Positions 53,721 to 62,811 of a stretch of 64,000 nt of DNA are shown piece by piece (the first letter of the stretch is position 1; each line of letters begins with the position of its first letter). The DNA comes from Bacteroidota bacterium (GTDB lineage Bacteria > Bacteroidota > Bacteroidia > Chitinophagales > Saprospiraceae), in contig JAHEAQ010000012.1 in assembly GCA_024642705.1 (NCBI GenBank), positions 19,166 to 83,165 of the forward strand, given 5' to 3'. The notes under the pieces were generated by a model. It had not been told where the DNA came from, ran no database searches, and saw only the letters and a program-made list of their open reading frames with translations. The position numbers and the translations under genes are program-made.

Positions 53721-55322
53721 ATGAGTATGAAAGAAAAGAATTCCATTTTTGGAAATCTTAAAAGTGATATCCCATCAAGTATTGTTGTATTTTTTGTAGC
53801 CCTACCATTGTGTTTGGGGATTGCATTAGCAAGTGGGGCACCATTATTTTCTGGTATTATTGCAGGAATAATTGGCGGTATTATAGTAGGATCTCTAAGT
53901 GGGTCTCAGATTGGCGTAAGTGGACCTGCAGCTGGATTAGCAGCAATTGTATTAACGGCAATTGCGACTTTAGGAAATTTTGAGAATTTTCTTTTAGCAG
54001 TTGTTTTGGCTGGGATCATCCAAATTATTTTTGGTGTTCTGAGAGCTGGAATTATAGCATATTATTTTCCATCATCTGTAATTAAAGGCATGTTGACCGG
54101 AATTGGAATTATAATAATTCTGAAACAAATACCGCATTTTTTTGGATATGGCACTGACCCCGAGGGAGATTTCGCATTTTTGCAAGTGGATGGAGAGAAT
54201 AGTTTTTCTGAAATTTTTATGATGCTTAATAATATTAGTCTCGGACCTACAATTATCGCTTTTATAGGTCTAGCCATAATTTTAGTATGGGATTTGGTAT
54301 TATCGAAAAAATCAAAAATTTTCAAAATTATCCAGGGGCCTTTTGTAGCAGTAGTGGTAGGTATTATTTATGTAATATTTACTCAAGAAAATGAAACTCT
54401 AAACGTAGTAGGGAAACAATTGGTTAGTGTACCTGTACCTTCAGATTTTTCTTCATTCTTGGGTCAGTTTAGCTTTCCTAATTTTGGTGCTATTACAAAT
54501 CCAGAAGTTTGGATTGTTGCATTTACAATTGCTTTAGTAGCAAGTCTTGAAACATTATTATGTGTAGAGGCAACTGATAAAATGGATCCTGAGAAAAGAG
54601 TAACGCCCACAAATCGAGAGCTTCTTGCACAAGGAGCCGGAAATTTTATTTCAGGAATGATTGGTGGACTTCCTATTACACAGGTTATAGTTAGAAGTTC
54701 TGCTAATATTCAATCTGGAGGTAAGACGAAATTATCTGCAATTTTGCATGGCTTCTTTTTGATATTAGCTGTTGTTTTAATACCAAATTTAATAAACTAT
54801 ATACCGCTTTCTGTACTCGCTGCAATCTTGTTAATTGTTGGATATAAATTGGCTAAACCAGGGTTGTTTAAGAAGATGTATGACCTAGGATGGAAGCAAT
54901 TTTTACCATTCATAGTAACCATTGTAGGAATCGTTTTTACAGATTTGTTAATAGGAATATCTATGGGACTTTTAGTCGGGATTGTTGTTATTCTTATTAA
55001 GAGCTATCAAAATTCTCATTTCCTGCATATTATTGACAAAAGCAACGGGAAGCATAAGATAAAAATGACTTTTGCTGAGGAAGTTACTTTTTTTAACAAA
55101 GGGGCAATTCTTAAAGAATTGGACCAGCTTCCAGAAGATACTTTCTTAGAATTAGATGTTAGACCAACCAGATATTTAGATCATGACATCATTGAAATTT
55201 TGGAAGATTTTTCTGAGAAAGCGAGACAAAGAAATATAGATATAAAAGTTATAGCTGAAAAAGTAACAGTCGAGAATCCACCAAGTTTTATTGAATTTTT
55301 CAGGCTAGAAACAGCCAATTAA
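53721..55322 (+). CDS. SulP-family anion transporter (probable bicarbonate)
   Basis: The 533-residue membrane protein has the SulP fold. About 12-14 hydrophobic segments fill residues 15-430, starting with DIPSSIVVFFVALPLCLGIA, which matches the first signature, and GSQIGVSGPAAGLAAIV. A C-terminal cytoplasmic STAS domain follows from about 445. The adjoining carbonic anhydrase makes bicarbonate the best guess for the substrate, as in BicA-type and proteobacterial SulP-CA pairs; sulfate, chloride or other anions cannot be excluded. The ATG AGT ATG start gives two possible initiators two codons apart. The next gene begins 24 bases after the stop. Confidence 0.9.
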   Translation: MSMKEKNSIFGNLKSDIPSSIVVFFVALPLCLGIALASGAPLFSGIIAGIIGGIIVGSLSGSQIGVSGPAAGLAAIVLTAIATLGNFENFLLAVVLAGIIQIIFGVLRAGIIAYYFPSSVIKGMLTGIGIIIILKQIPHFFGYGTDPEGDFAFLQVDGENSFSEIFMMLNNISLGPTIIAFIGLAIILVWDLVLSKKSKIFKIIQGPFVAVVVGIIYVIFTQENETLNVVGKQLVSVPVPSDFSSFLGQFSFPNFGAITNPEVWIVAFTIALVASLETLLCVEATDKMDPEKRVTPTNRELLAQGAGNFISGMIGGLPITQVIVRSSANIQSGGKTKLSAILHGFFLILAVVLIPNLINYIPLSVLAAILLIVGYKLAKPGLFKKMYDLGWKQFLPFIVTIVGIVFTDLLIGISMGLLVGIVVILIKSYQNSHFLHIIDKSNGKHKIKMTFAEEVTFFNKGAILKELDQLPEDTFLELDVRPTRYLDHDIIEILEDFSEKARQRNIDIKVIAEKVTVENPPSFIEFFRLETAN

Positions 55323-55346
55323 ATAACCTTATAAAAAAATAAAAAA

Positions 55347-55973
55347 ATGAAAGCACATACTGCTGAAACACAAGCTACCATGAATCCTCAAAAGTCATTA
55401 ACTTTCTTATTAGAAGGCAATCAGAGGTTTCAAAATAACATCCGAATCAATAGGAATTTGATTGAACAAGTTAATGATACTTCTTCAGGACAATTTCCCT
55501 TTGCAACGATTTTGAGTTGCATTGATTCTAGAATTCCAACAGAAATAATTTTTGACCAAGGAATTGGGGATTTGTTTAACGCGAGAATTGCAGGAAATTT
55601 TATCAATGAAGACATTCTAGGAAGCCTTGAATTTGCATGCAAATTGGCTGGTTCGAAGCTGATTATGGTCCTTGGACACACTTCTTGTGGTGCAATTAAA
55701 GGTGCTTGCGACAACGCAAAATTGGGGAACCTTACTCAAATGTTGGACAAAATTAAACCTGCCGTTGAATCAACAAAGACTGAAGCTGATGCCATCAGAA
55801 ATTCATCCAATCTGACTTTTGTAAATGAAGTAGCCAGAAAAAATGTCAAATTAACGGTAGAGGGAATTAAAGCAAAAAGCCCAGTCCTAAATCAAATGCT
55901 CCATGATAATGAAATTGACATCGTTGGTGCAATGTATGATGTAGAGTCAGGTTTGGTAGAGCTCATTAATTAG
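55347..55973 (+). CDS. Beta-carbonic anhydrase
   Basis: The 208-residue enzyme has the beta-class zinc site: Cys58 with Asp60 and Arg62 in LSCIDSRIP, then His (about 111) and Cys (about 114) in GHTSCGAIKGAC. NARIAGN, characteristic of the family, is also present. It interconverts CO2 and bicarbonate in the cytoplasm; there is no signal peptide. The gene lies 24 bases after the SulP gene, so they form one unit, and a terminator follows. Together they should supply bicarbonate for carboxylases or adjust pH. Confidence 0.94.
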   Translation: MKAHTAETQATMNPQKSLTFLLEGNQRFQNNIRINRNLIEQVNDTSSGQFPFATILSCIDSRIPTEIIFDQGIGDLFNARIAGNFINEDILGSLEFACKLAGSKLIMVLGHTSCGAIKGACDNAKLGNLTQMLDKIKPAVESTKTEADAIRNSSNLTFVNEVARKNVKLTVEGIKAKSPVLNQMLHDNEIDIVGAMYDVESGLVELIN

Positions 55974-56072
55974 AAGCTATAAAAAGATTGAATAAATCAA
56001 TACTAAAATTTTAAAGAAATTTAATATTTCTAAGATCAACCATGATTAATTCTGTTATTTAAACAAATAATT

Positions 56073-56103
56073 TGCCTGCTGACATAGTTAGCAGGCATTT
56101 TTT
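56073..56103 (+). terminator. Intrinsic terminator after the carbonic anhydrase gene
   Basis: TGCCTGCT at 56073 pairs with AGCAGGCA ending at 56097, loop of nine bases, followed by TTTTTT. It lies 100 bases after the stop and can also serve the convergent helicase. Confidence 0.88.
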
Positions 56104-56138
56104 ATAAAATTTATGGCAAGATTTTTTGACCAACTTTT

Positions 56139-57674
56139 TTAATATTCTTTCATTAATCGTGATCTTAATCTGCTGATGTAATCGTCAAGCAACCATCTTC
56201 TATAATTAAGTGTGCTTTTTGTAATGCAATAAGAATATTGCTTCACCCGATGAGAAATATCATGTTCCAATAGCCTAGCCAATCCTAATGCAGACAATAA
56301 ATCATTTGCATTTTCTTTTATCATTTCTGTATGTTGGTCTAGAGATAAATCAATAACTAAATGTGGCTTTTCGTTTTTAGCAAGGTTTTGATTATAAACT
56401 TCAGTAACATCAAAATCAATATTTTCACTGTTTTTAAACTTTTCTCTTAACTCGCTTGGCATTACGTATTTGAACTGTCTTTCTATGTCTTCGTCTAACA
56501 TTAGATTCAAATAAAACTGCTCAGGAGACTGAAATATTTTTTGCCAATCAATAGGACCATTCCAAGGTCCAAATCGAGCGACATTATTTCCTAAGTCAAT
56601 AACTGTAAAAGTTTTCTTGTTGTTTAATATCCTTGATCCTCTACCAATCATCTGAAAATATAGTGTCAATGATTTCGTAGCCCGATTCATTATAATGGAG
56701 TCAATCGTAGGTTCATCAAATCCAGTTGTCAAAATGCTAACTGAAGTTAAAATAGCATTAGGAGTTTCCTTGAACCATTGCAGTATATCCCTTCTTTCTT
56801 TAGCTGAATTTTTATTATCAAGGTGTTCTATTGCGTATCCTGCTTCTTTAAAATTGTAATAAACTTGCTTCGATGTGTTGATTCCATTATTGAAAATTAA
56901 TGTTTTCTTATTCAAGGAACTTTCTCGATATGCCGTTAACAATAACTCTTTCATGTTATAGTCAGAGTAAAGTTTTTCAGAAGAACTTACTGTATAATCG
57001 CCATTCATTCCAATTTTCAGAGATCCTAATCCTACGTTGTACACTGAAATTTTTGCATTTGCAAGAAAGTTTTTTGAAATAAGGTCTGAAATTGGTGGGC
57101 CAACTATAAGATCATCATAGTTGTCTTTCATTGGCAATTTAATATTGCTACTTAAAGGGGTAGCTGTAACTCCTAAAATTGCAACATGATTTAAAAACTT
57201 AAACAATTTGTTAAAACTATTGTAATGTGCCTCATCAATAATCACCAACCCAATATCATGAACAGATATATCTTCATCATTTAACCTATTATTCAAAGTT
57301 TCTACCATTGCAACATAACACATATGTTCATGGTCTTTTGGTAATTTTTTAACACTACTCTCTATAACCAAATTATTCACGCCAAACTCTGTAAGCATTG
57401 TACTTGTTTGTTTGGATAACTCAATTCTATGCGTTAATATCAATACTTTTTTTCCTCGATTTTGAACAAATCTTCGAGCTATTTCTGAAAAAATTACCGT
57501 TTTACCTCCGCCCGTAGGAAGTTGATACAATAAGTTATAATTCTCTTCTCGGTGTTTATCCAGATAAGTGAAAATTTCAGTTATTGATTTTTGCTGATAA
57601 GCATATAGACGTTTACCAAAAGAGCTCTCTTCCTCGTTAATTGCAACCTGTTGTAATGCTTTGATATTTGTCAA
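56139..57674 (-). CDS. SF2 DEAD/DEAH-box helicase (RadD-like)
   Basis: The 511-residue protein has Walker A (LLYQLPTGGGKTVIFSEI, about 49-66), motif Ia LILTHRIEL, motif II as DEAH (LVIIDEAHYNS), the motif III-like GVTATP, and the helicase C-terminal motifs ILTSVSILTTGFDEP and YFQMIGRGSRI. About 120 C-terminal residues are helical and family-specific. There is no ATG upstream of Walker A: a stop (TAA) lies two codons before a TTG, which is the only plausible initiator. RadD-type helicases in other bacteria act in recombination and DNA repair, but a role here is inference. It stands alone on the minus strand. Confidence 0.85.
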   Translation of the reverse strand: MTNIKALQQVAINEEESSFGKRLYAYQQKSITEIFTYLDKHREENYNLLYQLPTGGGKTVIFSEIARRFVQNRGKKVLILTHRIELSKQTSTMLTEFGVNNLVIESSVKKLPKDHEHMCYVAMVETLNNRLNDEDISVHDIGLVIIDEAHYNSFNKLFKFLNHVAILGVTATPLSSNIKLPMKDNYDDLIVGPPISDLISKNFLANAKISVYNVGLGSLKIGMNGDYTVSSSEKLYSDYNMKELLLTAYRESSLNKKTLIFNNGINTSKQVYYNFKEAGYAIEHLDNKNSAKERRDILQWFKETPNAILTSVSILTTGFDEPTIDSIIMNRATKSLTLYFQMIGRGSRILNNKKTFTVIDLGNNVARFGPWNGPIDWQKIFQSPEQFYLNLMLDEDIERQFKYVMPSELREKFKNSENIDFDVTEVYNQNLAKNEKPHLVIDLSLDQHTEMIKENANDLLSALGLARLLEHDISHRVKQYSYCITKSTLNYRRWLLDDYISRLRSRLMKEY

Positions 57675-58259
57675 TTTTTAGCCTTTAAAAAAATGCAAAA
57701 TTACAGACTTATATTAGATGCGAGCAAATAAATGCAGAAAAAAGAAAAATAATCTTCTTAACTGTGCGAAATATGACCTCTTATTGTAAAGAATGAAGTA
57801 ATTAAATACTTCTGATTAATTCAATTTCAAATTTGAAATAAAACAAAATGGATTAATAGAAAAGGTAAGGCTAAATGGGGATACAATATTGAATAAATTC
57901 TTGTCCAATGCATAAAAGAGGCATTAATTTTGGTATAAAGAGATAATAAAAAGTATGTCTAAATTCTACGAATGTTAGAGATTCAGAATTATTCATCATT
58001 TCAGAATTCTAAATTAGGGATTAGAGCTTTCTCTATAAATCACAAATCTTTTAGAGCTAGTAATCTGGAAATGAGGTTGGCAAATAGAATCAAGTGCATA
58101 AAAATCATTTTATCTTTTTTTTATCTCTTCTTCATTTATTATATAAATATGACTTTTAGCTTTATTTTAATTTGATGAGTTTATTCACAGTTTAATGCAG
58201 AAATTTTTATAATTTAAGTTTTATAATTCAAATTAAGAACACAAATACATACTATTCTT
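57675..58259. other. Gene-free divergent region of 585 bases
   Basis: This AT-rich region lies between the helicase (minus) and the dehydrogenase (plus). A 67-codon open frame at 57972-58175 has no recognisable features and is probably spurious. I see no exact promoter match and no RNA gene. Confidence 0.5.
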
Positions 58260-59717
58260 ATGATAAAGCAGCAGGATGTTAATAATTTTATAAATGGACA
58301 AATAATTTTAAGTAATCAAGCAAGGATGGAAATAATCTCTCCCATAGATGGTAGTGCAATTTCATCCCTTCCAATGAGCCAAAAATCAGATTTGGATAAA
58401 GCCGTAGAAGCAGCCCAAAAAGCTTTCGTAACATGGTCAGAAAAAACATTAAAAGATAGAGTCCAGGTTTTTTTCAGATACAGACAGCTTTTGGAAAATA
58501 ATCTGGAAGAATTGGCTGAGTTGGTCAGAATTGAAAACGGAAAAACGATGGATGAAGCCAAAGCTGAAGTATTCAAAAGTATGGAACTTTGCGAATTTGC
58601 TGTTTCGATGCCTCAGATTGTCACCAATGAAATTCAAGAGGTGAGTAAAGGTGTGGAATGCAGAATTGAAAGGAAACCATTGGGCGTGATTGCTTGTATT
58701 ACGCCGTTTAATTTTCCAAATATGGTTCCTCATTGGACTGTTCCAAATGCGATTGTTTTAGGCAATACAGTTATTTTAAAACCATCAGAATTAGTTCCAT
58801 TGAGTGCAATGCGAATGGCTGAATTATTAAAAGAAGCAGGTTTGCCTGACGGCGTTTTTAATGTTGTAAATGGTGGGAAAGAAATTGTTGAAGCGATATG
58901 TGACCATCCAGACATAAAAGCTACCTCTTTTGTTGGATCGACAAGGGTTGCAAAAATAGTGTACAAGCGAGCCTCTTCTAATCTTCAACGCTGTGTTGCA
59001 TTAGGCGGAGCAAAGAACCATTTGATTGTACTTCCAGACGCAAATCTTGAAATGACTGCTAATAATGTCGTTGCTTCGATGGCTGGGTGCGCTGGTCAAA
59101 GGTGCATGGCAGCATCAGTGATGGTCGGAGTTGATAATATTCAGCATATTATAAACAAAATGATCGAAGAAGCAAAAAAAGTTATTCCAGGAGAAAACCT
59201 AGGTTCGGTAATTAGTAAAGAGGCAAAAGAACGTATTGAAAGATATATTACTGAGGCTGAGGCTCAAGGTGCTAAAATTTTAATTGATGGAAGAAATGCC
59301 TTTGTAAAAGGATTTGAAAATGGTTTTTATGTGGGGCCGACCATTATTGATTTTGTAACTCCTGATATGGCAATTGCTAAAGAAGAAATATTTGGTCCTG
59401 TGATTGCTATCATTCGAGCAAAGGATGTTGATGAAGCATTAAAAATTGAAAATAATTCCAATTACGGAAATGCAGCTTCTGTTTTCACAGAAAGTGGGGC
59501 AATGGCCAAAAGAGTAATGGAAGGAGCAAGTGCAGGTATGATTGGAGTTAATATAGGTGTGCCTGTTCCTAGAGAACCATTTTCTTTCGGAGGTTGGAAT
59601 GAATCAAAATTCGGCGTTGGAGATATTACAGGAAAAAGTTCAATAGAATTTTGGACTCAAAATAAAAAGACAACGACTAAATGGAATCCAGAAGATAAAA
59701 GAGATTGGATGAGTTAA
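58260..59717 (+). CDS. mmsA: CoA-acylating methylmalonate-semialdehyde dehydrogenase
   Basis: The 485-residue enzyme of the aldehyde dehydrogenase superfamily has the NAD-binding ITPFNFPNMVPHW, KPSELVPLSAMRMAELLKEAG (20 residues: KPSELVPLSAMRMAELLKEA), FVGSTRVA and catalytic Cys282 in GCAGQRCMAAS. The CMA after Cys is the MmsA/IolA signature and distinguishes it from ordinary aldehyde dehydrogenases; the general-base Glu of the usual LELGGK motif is absent (ALGGAKNH), as expected for this class. It turns malonate semialdehyde or methylmalonate semialdehyde, CoA and NAD into acetyl-CoA or propionyl-CoA plus CO2. It is the first gene of the pyrimidine-catabolism cluster, 65 bases before the aminotransferase. 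Confidence 0.95.
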   Translation: MIKQQDVNNFINGQIILSNQARMEIISPIDGSAISSLPMSQKSDLDKAVEAAQKAFVTWSEKTLKDRVQVFFRYRQLLENNLEELAELVRIENGKTMDEAKAEVFKSMELCEFAVSMPQIVTNEIQEVSKGVECRIERKPLGVIACITPFNFPNMVPHWTVPNAIVLGNTVILKPSELVPLSAMRMAELLKEAGLPDGVFNVVNGGKEIVEAICDHPDIKATSFVGSTRVAKIVYKRASSNLQRCVALGGAKNHLIVLPDANLEMTANNVVASMAGCAGQRCMAASVMVGVDNIQHIINKMIEEAKKVIPGENLGSVISKEAKERIERYITEAEAQGAKILIDGRNAFVKGFENGFYVGPTIIDFVTPDMAIAKEEIFGPVIAIIRAKDVDEALKIENNSNYGNAASVFTESGAMAKRVMEGASAGMIGVNIGVPVPREPFSFGGWNESKFGVGDITGKSSIEFWTQNKKTTTKWNPEDKRDWMS

Positions 59718-59782
59718 TTTTTCAATTGCTTTAATAGAAGTATGTATTTCTGATAATTAATGGATTAAAACAAAAAAATAAA

Positions 59783-61135
59783 ATGGATTTACAAATAAAA
59801 AAAGCTTCAGATATTGTTTCAGAGAATTTAAATCACACTTTATTCTCTTGGTCAAAACAAGGGGGTCTTGATCCTTTAAATTTTGAGCGAGCAAACGGAG
59901 TTAATCTTTGGGATAGAAGTGGCAAAAAATATCTTGATTTCTCTTCTCAATTAATGAATGTCAATATTGGACATGGCAATCAGAGGATAACAGCTGCAGT
60001 TTCACGTCAAATGGAGGAACTTAGTTATGTTTATCCTGGAGCAATAACCAATGCGAGAGGCGAATTGGGAAAGAAAATAGCCGAACTAACGCCTGGAAAT
60101 TTGAACAAAACTTTTTTCACTTTAGGCGGTTCTGAGGCCATTGAAAATGCGATTAAAATTGCAAGAATATATACTGGAAAAACTAAAATCATTGGCCAAT
60201 ATAGAAGTTATCATGGAGCAACCTATGCTTCCATGTCGGTAGGCGGAGACCCTAGAAAACATGCCATAGACTCACATTCTGCTCCAAATTTCATTCATGT
60301 GGAAAATCCATATTTCTATCGATGTCCATGGAATAGCAATTCCATGGAAGAATGTGGTGAATTGTCTTTGAGAAATATAGAGCAAATAATTCTGTATGAG
60401 AATCCTGATAGCATAGCTGCTATTTTGATGGAAGGTGAATCAGGATCTTCAGGATGCATCAAGTATCCAAAAAATTACTGGCAAGGACTTCGAAAAATCG
60501 CAGATAAATATGGAATTTTACTTATTAGCGATGAAGTTATGAGTGGGTTTGGTAGAACTGGAAAATGGTTTGGGATTGACCATCATAATGTGACACCTGA
60601 CATCATGTGCCTTGCCAAAGGATTAACTTCTGGTTACCTACCTTTAGGAGGAACCGTAGTCACTGATCAAATAGCTAAACATTTTGAAGATAAAATGCTC
60701 ACTATAGGTTTGACATATTCTGCCCATGCAGTTTGTTGTGCGGCAGGAAATGAGAATTTAAAAGTCATGGAGGAAGGGAATATGGTTAAAAACGCAGAAA
60801 AAATGGGTCATTATATTGAAAAGGTGGTTGAAAATCTTAAATCAAAGCACCCATCCATTGGAGATTTTAGGAACACAGGACTACTAGGGTGTATTGAATT
60901 GGTAAAAAACAGGTACACAAAAGAAGCTTTGACTCCATTTAATGCAAAGCCTTCAGAATCAGAAGCAACATTCAAAATTGCTGCAAAAATCAGGGAATTG
61001 GGAATGTTCACCTTTGTTAGGTGGAATTATATTTTTGTAGCACCCCCATTAATTGTAAATGAAAGTGAAATTGATGAAGGTTTTGAAATTATTTCTGAAG
61101 CTTTAAATATTGCGGATCAATATTATCAAAATTGA
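59783..61135 (+). CDS. Class III aminotransferase, probable beta-alanine/beta-aminoisobutyrate transaminase
   Basis: The 450-residue fold type I PLP enzyme has the class III pattern LISDEVMSGFGRTGKWFG (residues about 249-266), then Lys279 in CLAKGLTSGYLPLGG, which forms the Schiff base. TLGGSEAIENAIKIAR and YHGATYASMSVGGD are also typical. The adjacent MmsA, NCS1 and dihydropyrimidinase genes point to beta-alanine (from uracil) and beta-aminoisobutyrate (from thymine) as amino donors, with pyruvate or 2-oxoglutarate as acceptor. The substrate is inferred from context; class III enzymes are broad. Its TGA overlaps the ATG of the next gene. Confidence 0.9.
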   Translation: MDLQIKKASDIVSENLNHTLFSWSKQGGLDPLNFERANGVNLWDRSGKKYLDFSSQLMNVNIGHGNQRITAAVSRQMEELSYVYPGAITNARGELGKKIAELTPGNLNKTFFTLGGSEAIENAIKIARIYTGKTKIIGQYRSYHGATYASMSVGGDPRKHAIDSHSAPNFIHVENPYFYRCPWNSNSMEECGELSLRNIEQIILYENPDSIAAILMEGESGSSGCIKYPKNYWQGLRKIADKYGILLISDEVMSGFGRTGKWFGIDHHNVTPDIMCLAKGLTSGYLPLGGTVVTDQIAKHFEDKMLTIGLTYSAHAVCCAAGNENLKVMEEGNMVKNAEKMGHYIEKVVENLKSKHPSIGDFRNTGLLGCIELVKNRYTKEALTPFNAKPSESEATFKIAAKIRELGMFTFVRWNYIFVAPPLIVNESEIDEGFEIISEALNIADQYYQN

Positions 61136-62811
61136 TGAACAAAGACATTGTCATATTGCATGAGAATCTTTCTGATTCAAGATTATATAGTGAAGATCTA
61201 AAGCCAGTATCTCCAGAAGATCGAACTTGGTCTATGTGGTCTTTAGCAGCACTTTGGGTAGGTATTGCTGTGTGTATTCCGACATATTTACTGGCTTCAT
61301 ATATGATAGGAAGCGGAATGACTTGGATTGAATCATTGATCATTATTGGATTGGCAAATCTTATCATAACCATTCCCATGGTCCTCAATGGTCATGCTGG
61401 TGTTAAATATGGCATTCCTTTTCCAGTGCTAGGAAGATCATCATTTGGGATTAACGGGATTCATATCCCAGCAATGTTAAGAGCAATTGTCGCATGTGGA
61501 TGGTTTGGCGTGCAAACATGGATTGGCGGTTTGGCGTTTTATGCAATTTTCAATGCTTTATTTGGATACCAAGGATCAGATGGTTTGGTTTTGGGTAAAT
61601 TTATAGGATTTGGAATTTTCTGGATTTTGAATATGTATTTTATCTGGAAAGGTACAGAAAGCATTAAATTTTTAGAGCAATATTCTGCTCCCATTCTTAT
61701 AATAATGGGAATTGTCCTAATCGGATGGGGAGCCTATAATGGTGGCGGTTTCAAAAATGTGTTAAACCAAAGCAATTACCTTGCAGCTCCAAGTATAACT
61801 AAAGGCGAAGACTACAATATAATTAATATCAATCCAGCCTTGAATAGCAAAGGTGTTCCCAAAGCTGAAGAATATAGAGTTTTTAGTGATGGAATACCTG
61901 AGCAATGGGAACCAATGGATGGAACTAGGATAAATATTGAAAGAAATGATGATCAGAAATCGATTCAACTACGGAAAAAGGCTGGTGAATCTTATATTGA
62001 ATCCTTACCCATTGAATTAAATATTGAAAAAGATATTATGGGTTCAAAAGAATCCAAATGGTGGAATTATTTGCTTTGGCTGACTATAATGGTTGGCTTT
62101 TGGGCTACAATGTCATTAAGCATAGCAGATATTACAAGATACTCCGCCACTCAGAAAGAACAAGTGATAGGCCAATTTATTGGACTTCCAGGTACTATGA
62201 TTCTATATTCTTTTGTTGGAATTTTCGTTAGTTGCGCAGCGGTGGTTATTTTTGATGATATTCTAATCGGAAATAATGCACCTTGGGACCCGGTCACATT
62301 GTTGTCAAAATTTCAAAATCCGGTGGTTGTAATTGTTTCCCAAATTTTTATGATTATTGCAACATTAAGCACTAACATTGCAGCAAATGTGATAGCTCCA
62401 GCAAATGCTTTTTCAAATTTAAGTCCTAAAAATATAAGTTTTCGTACTGGTGGATTAATTACTGGTGCTATTGGAATTATCATCTGCCCCTGGTATTTAA
62501 TGAACGAAATAAGCAATATCTTAATTTTCATCAGTGGCTTATTAGGACCAGTACTTGGGATTATGTTGTCCGACTATTTTTTATTAAGAAAAACGGAATT
62601 GAATTTAGGCGAGTTGTATAAAGAAAATGGACTTTTCAGTTATAAAAGGGGATTCAATATTTCAGCGATGATAGCATTGTTTTCAGGAATATTTATCGCT
62701 ATTATTGGCTATTTCGTTCCTTCTCTCGAAGCTTTTTATAAACTTTCGTGGTTTTCGGGATTTTTTGTGTCTTTTGTATTATATTATTTTCTCATGAAAT
62801 CAAAAAAGTAA
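61135..62811 (+). CDS. NCS1-family nucleobase/cation symporter with a hydrophilic insertion
   Basis: I start at the ATG at 61135, which overlaps the previous stop (TGATG); a TTG one codon earlier is less likely. The 558-residue membrane protein has the NCS1 signatures: RTWSMWSLAALWVG at the start of TM1, PFPVLGRSSFGINGIHIP, ACGWFGVQTWIGG, and GFWATMSLSIADITRYS. About 12 hydrophobic helices are visible. Most family members are 450-500 residues; the excess is a hydrophilic stretch of about 95 residues (about 212-307) between the helix at about 180-200 and the one at about 310-330. It should import uracil, dihydrouracil, hydantoins or allantoin; cluster context favours pyrimidines. It ends one base before the dihydropyrimidinase start. 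Confidence 0.92.
   Translation: MNKDIVILHENLSDSRLYSEDLKPVSPEDRTWSMWSLAALWVGIAVCIPTYLLASYMIGSGMTWIESLIIIGLANLIITIPMVLNGHAGVKYGIPFPVLGRSSFGINGIHIPAMLRAIVACGWFGVQTWIGGLAFYAIFNALFGYQGSDGLVLGKFIGFGIFWILNMYFIWKGTESIKFLEQYSAPILIIMGIVLIGWGAYNGGGFKNVLNQSNYLAAPSITKGEDYNIININPALNSKGVPKAEEYRVFSDGIPEQWEPMDGTRINIERNDDQKSIQLRKKAGESYIESLPIELNIEKDIMGSKESKWWNYLLWLTIMVGFWATMSLSIADITRYSATQKEQVIGQFIGLPGTMILYSFVGIFVSCAAVVIFDDILIGNNAPWDPVTLLSKFQNPVVVIVSQIFMIIATLSTNIAANVIAPANAFSNLSPKNISFRTGGLITGAIGIIICPWYLMNEISNILIFISGLLGPVLGIMLSDYFLLRKTELNLGELYKENGLFSYKRGFNISAMIALFSGIFIAIIGYFVPSLEAFYKLSWFSGFFVSFVLYYFLMKSKK

Noticed and set aside
57972..58175. 67-codon plus-strand frame in the gene-free region before mmsA
   Set aside because: Low-complexity, hydrophobic end, no promoter, no recognisable domain; its composition matches random AT-rich sequence.
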